A stretch of DNA of 5,434 nt. Source: Lachnoclostridium sp. UBA1241 (GTDB lineage: Bacteria > Bacillota > Clostridia > Lachnospirales > Lachnospiraceae). The stretch covers positions 1-5,434 of the forward strand of contig DBWJ01000089.1 in assembly GCA_002308955.1 (NCBI GenBank). Reading direction: 5' to 3'. Of this stretch, positions 1 through 5,434 are shown in pieces; the first letter of the stretch is position 1, and the number at the start of each line of letters is the position of its first letter. The notes below the pieces were generated by a model, which was not told where the DNA came from, ran no database searches, and saw only the letters and a list, made by a program, of their open reading frames with translations. The translations under genes and the position numbers were made by a program.

Positions 1-1037
1 TCGAAATAAAACATGAATTCAAAGTCGCGGTTCGGAAGCGGCCGGCTTTCAAGCTTGTTCAGGTTGATGCCGAGCGCGTAGAAGCGGGACAGCATCTTGT
101 AAAGGGAGCCCTGCTCGTGCGGAAGCGTCATCATCAAACTGGTCCGGTTAGCGCCGGGATAAATCTCGAGTTTCTTAGCGATACAGATAAAACGGGTATA
201 ATTGTTGTCCGTGTTCTGGACGGATTTCTGAAGGCACGCAAGGCCGTACTGCTTCTCGCACTGCTCGCTTGCAAGCGCCGCAATGTCCCTGCGGTCGCTG
301 TCCGCAACCATTTTCGCGGCAACCGCGGTGTTTTCGCACGGGATCACGCGGACGTTCTTAAGGGTCTGCAGGAAATCCGAGCACTGGCTGATTGCCTGCT
401 CGTGGGAATAAATCTCCTTGATGTCCGAAATCTTCACGCCCGGCTTACAGAGGAGATTGTGCCGAATCTTCAAGCGGATGCTTCGCACCACATAGAAGCG
501 GTGCTTCATCATCAGGTCATACACCTTGTTCACCGAACCGGCGTTGCTGTTCTCAAGCGGAACCACGCCGTAGGTGCAAAGTCCGTTCTCAATTGCCGAG
601 AAAACGGCCTCGAAACTGGAACAGTAGAATGTCTTCGGGTAGCGGAACAGCTTCTCGCAGGCCGCCTGTGAATTGGCTCCGGCGATGCCCTGGCAGGCAA
701 CGCTCGGGCTGTCCGGAATCATGGCAGGCGTCTTCTCAATGGCCGCCTTGATCTGCCCCGTAAGCTCCGTTCCCTCGCCGTTCAGTCTCGACTGATAGCT
801 CCGGCTCATCTCAAAAAGCATCTGGAAAAGAAGCGGAGTGTATTCCTTCAGGTCCTCTCTCGTCTTCTCGAGAACGCCGAGAATCTTCTCCTTCTCCCGC
901 GCCGGATCCTTGACCGGCATGGCATTTGCCTTCTTATACGCAGCAATCGCCGCCGCCACGTCCATCCGTTCCTCGAACAGACGGATCAGCTCGTCGTCAA
1001 TCGTGTCGATTTTCTTTCGGTAGTCCTGAATATTCAC
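1..1037 (-). CDS. pheA: Bifunctional chorismate mutase/prephenate dehydratase (P-protein), 3' end outside window
   Basis: The first 345 residues are visible, starting at GTG; about 30 more would be expected for a P-protein. Residues 1-85 are an AroQ-type chorismate mutase that carries the counterparts of the E. coli PheA catalytic residues: R7, R24, K35, D44, R47, E48, S78 and Q82. Residues from about 111 form the prephenate dehydratase domain: VACQGIAGANSQAA (113-126), PLENSNAGSV (160-169), SHEQAI (211-216) and NNYTRF (278-283, catalytic T281). An ACT regulatory domain follows from about 298, with GSLY (310-313) in place of GALV and an intact ESRP (330-333). It makes prephenate and then phenylpyruvate. 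ESRP implies phenylalanine feedback inhibition, by family knowledge. The start overlaps the aroC stop by 4 bases (GTGA). The gene appears intact up to the window edge. Confidence 0.96.
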   Translation of the reverse strand, partial: MNIQDYRKKIDTIDDELIRLFEERMDVAAAIAAYKKANAMPVKDPAREKEKILGVLEKTREDLKEYTPLLFQMLFEMSRSYQSRLNGEGTELTGQIKAAIEKTPAMIPDSPSVACQGIAGANSQAACEKLFRYPKTFYCSSFEAVFSAIENGLCTYGVVPLENSNAGSVNKVYDLMMKHRFYVVRSIRLKIRHNLLCKPGVKISDIKEIYSHEQAISQCSDFLQTLKNVRVIPCENTAVAAKMVADSDRRDIAALASEQCEKQYGLACLQKSVQNTDNNYTRFICIAKKLEIYPGANRTSLMMTLPHEQGSLYKMLSRFYALGINLNKLESRPLPNRDFEFMFYF

Positions 1038-2107
1038 CTTCCGGTCTCCTTTCGTCTCGCAAGCAAAGCGTCATATACGGCAATCGCCGCCGCAGCCTCC
1101 ACCACCGGCACCGCGCGCGGCACGATGCACGGGTCGTGGCGTCCCTTGATGACCAGCTCGGTCACCTCCATGGTACTAAGATCCACGCTCTGCTGCGGTT
1201 TCGCAATCGAGGGCGTCGGTTTGATCGCTACGGCAAATGCAACGGGCATTCCGTTCGTAATCCCGCCGAGAATGCCTCCGCAGTGGTTCGTTTCGGTTTT
1301 CACCGCCCCGTCGGCAACCGTAAAGCGGTCATTATTCTCGCTTCCGAGCATTTCGGCTGCCCGGAAACCTTCACCGAATTCAAGCCCCTTGACCGCGGGA
1401 ATTCCGAACACAATCTTCGCAATCCGGTTCTCCATACCACTAAACATCGGGTCTCCGATGCCTGCGGGAAGTCCTAAAACGGCGCAGTCGATGATTCCGC
1501 CGACCGAATCGCCGTCTGCCTTCGCTTCGGCAATCCGCTCCTGCATTTTTGCGCCCTGTATGTCATCCATAACCGGAAAATCCTTCCCGGTTACCGCTTC
1601 CGTCAGCTCTCCTTGGTCCTTAACGCCGCCGATCGCAGCAATCCGGGCGATCACGCGGATGCCTTCCTTCATAAGAAGCTGCTTACAGATCCCACCTGCG
1701 ATACAGAGGGGCGCCGTAAGCCGTCCCGAAAAATGCCCGCCGCCGGCCGCGTCCTGGTAGCCATTGTATTTCACATTTGCCGTATAATCGGCATGTCCGG
1801 GGCGCGGAACCGTCTTAAGGTTCTCGTAATCCTGCGAACGGGTGTCGGTGTTTCGGATAATCGCCGTAATCGGCGTTCCGCAGGTCACATTCTCCGTAAA
1901 ACCGCACAGAAACTCCGGTTTGTCGGCTTCCTTCCGTGCCGTCGAATAGGCATTCTGCCCCGGAGCGCGCCTCTTTAAAAAGGCTTCGAGCGCCTCGAAA
2001 TCCACCTTTTCGCCCGCGGGAATTCCCTCAAGCGTCATGCCGATTGCCGGTGAATGCGACTGTCCGAAGATTGTCAGCCGGATGTTTTCTCCGTATGTGC
2101 TTCCCAT
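1034..2107 (-). CDS. aroC: Chorismate synthase (AroC)
   Basis: A complete protein of 357 residues, within the usual 350-390 range. It performs the anti-1,4-elimination of phosphate from EPSP to give chorismate and needs reduced FMN; the enzyme is usually a cytosolic homotetramer. Visible family segments are FGQSHSPAIG (14-23, H18), RRAPGQN (46-52), RPGHADYTANVKY (102-114, H105), GGGHFSGRLT (122-131), GGITNGMP (281-288) and GRHDPCIVPRAVPVVEA (322-338). The two conserved histidines thought to act in catalysis are H18 and H105. The first signature differs slightly from the common GESHG form (GQSHS), a variant I associate with Clostridia. No flavin reductase domain is fused, so reduced flavin must come from elsewhere. 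The start is 34 bases inside aroA and has its own strong ribosome binding site. The stop overlaps pheA in a GTGA junction. Confidence 0.98.
   Translation of the reverse strand: MGSTYGENIRLTIFGQSHSPAIGMTLEGIPAGEKVDFEALEAFLKRRAPGQNAYSTARKEADKPEFLCGFTENVTCGTPITAIIRNTDTRSQDYENLKTVPRPGHADYTANVKYNGYQDAAGGGHFSGRLTAPLCIAGGICKQLLMKEGIRVIARIAAIGGVKDQGELTEAVTGKDFPVMDDIQGAKMQERIAEAKADGDSVGGIIDCAVLGLPAGIGDPMFSGMENRIAKIVFGIPAVKGLEFGEGFRAAEMLGSENNDRFTVADGAVKTETNHCGGILGGITNGMPVAFAVAIKPTPSIAKPQQSVDLSTMEVTELVIKGRHDPCIVPRAVPVVEAAAAIAVYDALLARRKETGR
1046..1052 (-). promoter_or_regulatory. Ribosome binding site for pheA (GTG start)
   Basis: AAAGGAG lies 8 bases upstream of a GTG at 1037-1035 in the last codons of aroC. 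This supports the GTG as the pheA start. The first in-frame ATG is codon 25, which would remove the catalytic R7 and R24 of the mutase domain and can be excluded. Confidence 0.8.
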
Positions 2108-3459
2108 TCCGATACCTCCAGGTTTTCCCAGTCCGTAAAGAAGGCCGGGTAAGACTTTTCAACGCATTGCGCGTCCTCAATCGTAACTTCGCCGCCGCAG
2201 ATACCTGCTGCCACGGCTGCTGCCATCGCGATCCGATGGTCATTGACCGGATTCACCGTGCCGCCCGTAAGCGTCCGGGTTCCTTTTATGATAAGCCCGT
2301 CCTGCGTTTCCGTAACCGTTCCGCCGAGCGACGTAAGCATCGCTGCCGTTGACTGCAGGCGGTCCGATTCCTTGAACCGAAGCCGTTCCGCGTGGACAAT
2401 CCGCGTCTCTCCCGCGGCGCCTGCCGCAAGAACGCTGATAACAGGAACCAGATCCGGGATTCCCGATGCGTCAACCACGCAGCCCGTAAGCGGTCTCTTT
2501 CTGACGAGGATTCCTTCCTCCCCTTCGGTAACCTCTGCGCCGAATTTTCGAAGAACCGAAAGAATCTCCCGGTCTCCCTGCGCGGTATCCGACGAGAGCC
2601 CTTTTACAAGGATTCCTCTTTCGGAAAATGCGCCCGCGCATAAGAAAAACGCGGCATTGGACCAGTCTCTCTCGACGATAATATGCTCTTTCGCCCGGTA
2701 GCTCTGTCCGCCCGGAACATGATATTCCGGCGCGGTTTTTGCAAAGTAACTTCCGCCCTCCGAAACCTCTTGCAATCTCTTTGTAAAACGGATTCCGGCA
2801 GCCGTAACAGCCTCTTCGGTCATCGCGATATACGCTGCGGATTCTATGCTTCCGACGATCCGGATGACGCTACTCTCCTTAAGAAGCGGCAGGGCAAAGA
2901 GAAGTCCCGAGATAAACTGCGAAGAAACCCCGCCCGGAAGCTCATAAAGCCCGCCCGAAAGGCTTCCTTCGCAATGAAGGTTCGCACCGTCCTGATAAAT
3001 CCGTGCGCCGTGCAGTGATAATTGCTCGATCAGTTCCTTGTGGGGTCTTTCGGGAAGCTTTCCTTCCATGTGAAACGTCACATTTTCCGCAAGAGCCGCG
3101 GCAATCGGAAGCAGGAAACGAAGCGTGGAGCCGCTCTCCCCGCAGGGAAGAACCTTTTCTCCGCCGGCCCCGGCCGCGCTTGCAGGTTGCTTTTCTCCGC
3201 CGGCGCCCGAAATACACGCTTCTCCGCCCGCAAGCTCTCTCGGAATCACGCGGATGCCCTCCGGTGCCTTAATAAACCGGGCGCCGAGGGCCGTGAGACA
3301 GTCCATCGTCGCCTGAATATCCTTCGAGATTCCGTCGCAGACGACGGTGCTTTCGGCTTCGGAAAGCGCCGCGCAGATTAGTTGTCTGTGGGCCGCGGAT
3401 TTGGATGCCGGAATCGTTACCGACCCGCTCCGCGCTCCCGCCCGAACCGTTTTATTCAT
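2074..3459 (-). CDS. aroA: 3-phosphoshikimate 1-carboxyvinyltransferase (EPSP synthase, AroA) with a repeat-containing insertion
   Basis: A complete protein of 461 residues; the family is usually about 425-430. It transfers the enolpyruvyl group of PEP to shikimate 3-phosphate, giving EPSP, and is the target of glyphosate. Motifs in order: SKSAAHR (19-25, K20 and R25), GESGSTLRFL (107-116, PEP-binding loop), VSSQFISGLL (178-187), IPDLVPV (334-340, D336 as likely catalytic acid), RFKESDR (361-367, E364 and R367), NDHRIAM (406-412) and VEKSYP (433-438). The extra length has two sources. One is a Gly/Ala-rich insertion at about residues 78-104 containing two copies of GAGGEK 12 residues apart. 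The other is a tail of about 12 residues that overlaps aroC. The core motifs are intact, so I expect an active enzyme. The start overlaps aroB by 8 bases. Confidence 0.97.
   Translation of the reverse strand: MNKTVRAGARSGSVTIPASKSAAHRQLICAALSEAESTVVCDGISKDIQATMDCLTALGARFIKAPEGIRVIPRELAGGEACISGAGGEKQPASAAGAGGEKVLPCGESGSTLRFLLPIAAALAENVTFHMEGKLPERPHKELIEQLSLHGARIYQDGANLHCEGSLSGGLYELPGGVSSQFISGLLFALPLLKESSVIRIVGSIESAAYIAMTEEAVTAAGIRFTKRLQEVSEGGSYFAKTAPEYHVPGGQSYRAKEHIIVERDWSNAAFFLCAGAFSERGILVKGLSSDTAQGDREILSVLRKFGAEVTEGEEGILVRKRPLTGCVVDASGIPDLVPVISVLAAGAAGETRIVHAERLRFKESDRLQSTAAMLTSLGGTVTETQDGLIIKGTRTLTGGTVNPVNDHRIAMAAAVAAGICGGEVTIEDAQCVEKSYPAFFTDWENLEVSEWEAHTEKTSG
2115..2120 (-). promoter_or_regulatory. 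Ribosome binding site for aroC, inside aroA
   Basis: TGGAGG lies 7 bases upstream of the aroC ATG, at the typical spacing, within the coding sequence for the end of AroA. It fixes the aroC start at 2107 and therefore the unusually long 34-base overlap with aroA. Confidence 0.8.
3154..3231 (-). repeat. Short GC-rich tandem repeat inside aroA encoding GAGGEK-type units
   Basis: Two 18-base copies (plus-strand 3154-3171 and 3190-3207) match at 17 of 18 bases and sit 36 bases, or 12 codons, apart in the same frame; each encodes GAGGEK. A third, weaker copy (3217-3231) matches over 12 of 15 bases and encodes AGGEA. The frame is kept, so the repeats add residues to AroA without breaking it. This looks like a local in-frame duplication in a linker, not a mobile element. 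Confidence 0.8.
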
Positions 3460-4516
3460 GGGCGCCGCCCTTTCTGAGCCATTCCGGAAAATCCGACGCC
3501 GGAATCTTATGTACCGTACAGTTTCCGATTGCCTGCGGAATCACAAGACGCATGGATGCGCCGGTATTCTTCTTATCGCTTCCGGCCGCCTGCGCGAGCT
3601 TCGTAACCGGATAGTCGGGCATTTCGGTCGGAAGGCTGTATTTCTTTAAAAGTTCGATAATCCGGGATGCGGTTTCTTCGCTGCAGAGCCCGTTTTCTAC
3701 GGACGCGCGGGCAATCGCCGCCATTCCGATGGCAACGCCCTGTCCGTGGGGAATCGTAAAATCGCTGCACGCCTCAACGGCATGCCCGATGGTATGACCG
3801 AGGTTCAAAAACATGCGGAGCCCGCGGTCAAATTCGTCCGCCTCCACATAGTCGCGCTTAATCGACACGCAGCGCTCAATAACCTCTTCGAACTGCTCGC
3901 TTACGGGCTTCTCCGCAAGCTTCGAAAACAGCTCTTCGCCGTCTAGAACGCCGTATTTGATGATTTCCGCGCAGCCGTTTCGGTATTCAATCTCCGGAAG
4001 GGTAGCAAGCGTATCCGGGTCGCAGATTACAAGCGCCGGCTGATAAAACGCGCCGACCTGGTTCTTTCCGTTCGGAAGGTCAACCGCCGTCTTCCCGCCG
4101 ACCGAGGAATCCACCGCCGCAAGAAGCGTTGTCGGCACCTGAACGAACGGAATGCCCCTCCGGTACGTCGCTGCGGCGAATCCCGCAAGGTCTCCCGTAA
4201 CGCCGCCTCCGAGCGCTATGAGAAGGTCATCCCTGGTGAGTCCGGCGTCACAGAGCTTCGTAAGGAGTTCTCCGTAAACCGTCAGATTCTTGCTTGCCTC
4301 CCCGTTCGCAAAGACGAAGGAATCCGTCTCGTAGCCGGCATCCGTAAGGCTTTTAAGAACAGTATCTCCGTAAAGCGGGAACACCTTGTCGTCGGAAACG
4401 ACAAGGACGCGCCGCACGCCGGGAACAACCCCGATCTGCTTCCCGATCTCGGGGAGCAATCCGCGGCCGATCCGCACCTCGTAGCCTTTTCCTGCCTTAA
4501 CGGTTACGGTTCTCAT
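3452..4516 (-). CDS. aroB: 3-dehydroquinate synthase (AroB)
   Basis: A complete protein of 354 residues, normal for the family. It converts DAHP to 3-dehydroquinate, the second shikimate-pathway step, using NAD+ and a divalent metal (Zn or Co). The NAD-binding segment GGGVTGDLAGF is at 103-113, followed by PTTLLA and DSSVGGKTAVDLPNGKN (136-152). The metal ligands expected by analogy with the Aspergillus and E. coli enzymes are all present: E184 in GCAEIIKYG, H241 in LNLGHTIGHAVEA (with the active-site H245), and H257 in HGQGVAIGM. The 16-residue spacing of the two histidines matches the family. The ATG is supported by an AGGAGG site and the 4-base overlap with tyrA. The TAA stop lies 8 bases inside aroA. 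Nothing suggests damage or transfer, and confusion with 2-deoxy-scyllo-inosose synthase is unlikely given the operon. Confidence 0.98.
   Translation of the reverse strand: MRTVTVKAGKGYEVRIGRGLLPEIGKQIGVVPGVRRVLVVSDDKVFPLYGDTVLKSLTDAGYETDSFVFANGEASKNLTVYGELLTKLCDAGLTRDDLLIALGGGVTGDLAGFAAATYRRGIPFVQVPTTLLAAVDSSVGGKTAVDLPNGKNQVGAFYQPALVICDPDTLATLPEIEYRNGCAEIIKYGVLDGEELFSKLAEKPVSEQFEEVIERCVSIKRDYVEADEFDRGLRMFLNLGHTIGHAVEACSDFTIPHGQGVAIGMAAIARASVENGLCSEETASRIIELLKKYSLPTEMPDYPVTKLAQAAGSDKKNTGASMRLVIPQAIGNCTVHKIPASDFPEWLRKGGAHE
3468..3473 (-). promoter_or_regulatory. Weak ribosome binding site for aroA, within a small GC hairpin
   Basis: AAAGGG precedes the aroA ATG by 8 bases and is weaker than the other sites in this operon. 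Its GGG can pair with the CCC directly before the start codon: GGGC (3470-3467) with GCCC (3463-3460) around a GGC loop. This would partly hide the site unless ribosomes finishing aroB, which stops 8 bases into aroA, open it. The pairing is visible in the sequence; the effect is inference. Confidence 0.45.
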
Positions 4517-5346
4517 TGCCCGTCTACCTCCTCTTTCCGCTTGCGGCCTTCTTCCAAAAGCCGCTTCATCGTCTCCCGGTCACCATCCGCAAGGGCATCC
4601 CGGTATTCCTTCATATGTGCGATCAATGTATCGATTTCCGCCATCAGATTCTCGCGGTTATCGAAGAAAAGCTGCGTCCACATCTCCGGATTCAGCCACG
4701 CAACACGCGTCAAATCCTTATAGCTTCCGGCCGACATGCCGGTATGAATCTTCGCCGTCTCGCTCTTCACGTAAGCGTTGGAAACCACGTGCGCGAGCTG
4801 TGAGGAAAATGCGATGACTTTGTCGTGCGTTTCCGCCGTCGTTACGGTAATGCTTCCGAAACCGGCGGGTTTCAGTAACGTTTTGACCCTATCGAGAAAT
4901 GTGATGTCGTCATTTTTCGAAGGAACAAGTACCATCGGCGCGCCGACATACAAATCCGCGCGGGAATACTTAAATCCGGAGAACTGCGTGCCTGCCATCG
5001 GATGTCCGCCGATGTAGGTAAAGCCGTACTTTTTTGCAAGCGCAAACCCGCGGTCCACAATGTTTCCTTTCGTTCCGCAGCAGTCAATCACCACCGGCTT
5101 CTTCCCGAACAGGGGCCCCTTCTCCTCCATATAGCGGACCGCCGCCTCGGGGTACGTGCAGATCAGAATCAGATCGCACCCGGGGATTACATCGTCCGTC
5201 AGTTCCTCGTTAACCGCTCCGTCCAGCTTTGCAAAGGAAAGCATGGTTTCGTTGATATCGAACGCCGCAACGGTGTGCCCCGCGGCGTGATAAGCCTTGG
5301 CAAAGGAGCCTCCTATCAGCCCCAGTCCGACGATTCCGACCTTCAT
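4513..5346 (-). CDS. tyrA: Prephenate dehydrogenase (TyrA), no ACT domain
   Basis: A complete protein of 277 residues that should oxidatively decarboxylate prephenate to 4-hydroxyphenylpyruvate for tyrosine synthesis in the cytosol. The N-terminus has a Rossmann motif (G7-L-G9-LI-G12), with an acidic residue (D30) at the end of the second strand, which suggests NAD+ rather than NADP+. Further family motifs are DCCGTKG (89-94 region), GGHPMAG (113-119, H115), SQLAH (182-186, H186) and DLTRVAW (211-217), with R214 the likely substrate-carboxylate arginine. Compared with Aquifex-type enzymes, the catalytic-loop serine is replaced by T92 and the usual QLPH proline by alanine; as far as I know, such variants occur in Firmicutes. 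The length fits the dehydrogenase core alone. There is no chorismate mutase domain and no C-terminal ACT domain of the Bacillus type. Arogenate use is possible but cannot be decided from sequence. Confidence 0.95.
   Translation of the reverse strand: MKVGIVGLGLIGGSFAKAYHAAGHTVAAFDINETMLSFAKLDGAVNEELTDDVIPGCDLILICTYPEAAVRYMEEKGPLFGKKPVVIDCCGTKGNIVDRGFALAKKYGFTYIGGHPMAGTQFSGFKYSRADLYVGAPMVLVPSKNDDITFLDRVKTLLKPAGFGSITVTTAETHDKVIAFSSQLAHVVSNAYVKSETAKIHTGMSAGSYKDLTRVAWLNPEMWTQLFFDNRENLMAEIDTLIAHMKEYRDALADGDRETMKRLLEEGRKRKEEVDGQ
4527..4532 (-). promoter_or_regulatory. Ribosome binding site for aroB
   Basis: A perfect AGGAGG sits 10 bases before the aroB ATG, within the last codons of tyrA. It supports the aroB start that overlaps the tyrA stop by 4 bases (ATGA). 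Confidence 0.75.
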
Positions 5347-5434
5347 TTTACTGCCTCCCGAACCGCATAAACCTTCTTCGCAAGCTTGTCAAACTCCTCC
5401 GGACGGATGGACTGCGCGCCGTCACACAGGGCGT
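5343..5434 (-). CDS. aroF: DAHP synthase, C-terminal end (partial, 5' part outside window)
   Basis: Only the last 29 codons and a TGA stop are present. They read ALCDGAQSIRPEEFDKLAKK followed by nine more residues. The DGAQS segment followed by a PEEF-type helix matches the C-terminus of type I-beta 3-deoxy-7-phosphoheptulonate synthases (AroF/AroG-like, often ending DGPQSL-TPEQF), which condense PEP and erythrose 4-phosphate in the first cytosolic step of the shikimate pathway. Its position at the head of tyrA-aroB-aroA-aroC-pheA supports the call. The stop overlaps the tyrA start by 4 bases (ATGA), so the two are probably co-transcribed and translationally coupled. The catalytic core and any N-terminal regulatory domain are not visible, so feedback type cannot be judged. 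The family call rests on a short tail plus context, and the symbol is by convention for this family. Confidence 0.82.
   Translation of the reverse strand, partial: ALCDGAQSIRPEEFDKLAKKVYAVREAVK
5354..5359 (-). promoter_or_regulatory. Ribosome binding site for tyrA
   Basis: GGGAGG lies 7 bases upstream of the tyrA ATG, inside the last codons of the DAHP synthase gene. It supports the ATG at 5346 as the true start and reinitiation at the ATGA overlap. Confidence 0.75.

Noticed and set aside
117..671. Open frame of 184 codons on the plus strand opposite pheA
   Set aside because: It lies antisense to the well-supported prephenate dehydratase domain and its translation shows no recognisable motif. 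GC-rich coding DNA often leaves such open antisense frames.
926..1477. Plus-strand open frame of 183 codons crossing the pheA/aroC junction
   Set aside because: It is antisense to two clear genes, with a low-complexity Arg/Ser/His-rich translation typical of a shadow frame.
1125..1760. Plus-strand open frame of 211 codons opposite aroC
   Set aside because: Its Ser/Pro/Ala-rich composition mirrors the aroC codons on the other strand. I saw no domain or plausible ribosome binding site.
1396..2027. Repeated GCGGGAATTCC word at about 1397-1407 and 2017-2027 within aroC
   Set aside because: Both copies encode the tripeptide Gly-Ile-Pro followed by Ala at two normal sites in chorismate synthase; this is shared codon use, not a repeat element.
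1250..4375. Frequent CCGTAA/CCGTAAG words on the plus strand, resembling a dispersed short repeat or uptake-type signal
   Set aside because: On the coding strand these are TTACGG, which falls in frame as Thr ACG after T-ending codons such as GTT, CTT and TTT. Codon preference explains them, and flanking bases are not conserved.
1..5434. Search for a T-box, attenuator, promoter or rho-independent terminator
   Set aside because: The window is coding throughout with no intergenic DNA. No stem followed by a T-run on the minus strand was seen, and any leader or terminator would lie outside the window.

Overview
The window is a fully coding stretch of a shikimate/aromatic amino acid operon. All genes lie on the minus strand, so transcription runs from position 5434 towards position 1. 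In transcription order they are: the 3' end of a DAHP synthase gene, tyrA (prephenate dehydrogenase), aroB (3-dehydroquinate synthase), aroA (EPSP synthase), aroC (chorismate synthase), and pheA (a chorismate mutase/prephenate dehydratase fusion) running off the left edge. There is no intergenic DNA. Every junction is an overlap, of 4, 4, 8, 34 and 4 bases in order. No RNA gene, mobile element, CRISPR array, promoter or terminator is visible, and both ends of the operon lie outside the window.

The organism is most likely a Clostridia-type Firmicute, possibly Lachnospiraceae-like, with a fairly high GC content (mid-50s percent by eye). This is inferred from the gene order, the strong AGGAGG-type ribosome binding sites, and protein variants such as FGQSHS in AroC, CGESGSTLRFLLP in AroA, DCCGTKG in TyrA and VACQG in PheA. 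It is a judgement from family knowledge, not a taxonomic search.

Together the genes cover entry into the pathway (DAHP synthase), ring closure (AroB), the last two steps to chorismate (AroA, AroC), and both terminal branches (PheA to phenylpyruvate, TyrA to 4-hydroxyphenylpyruvate). The only chorismate mutase visible is the N-terminal domain of PheA, so it probably supplies prephenate to both branches. Dehydroquinate dehydratase, shikimate dehydrogenase and shikimate kinase are not in the window; in related operons some of these follow pheA.

This is a well-known kind of operon, and I found no convincing undescribed system. The points most worth a second look are a repeat-containing glycine/alanine-rich insertion in AroA next to its PEP-binding motif, the 34-base aroA/aroC overlap, and a small GC hairpin that could mask the aroA ribosome binding site.
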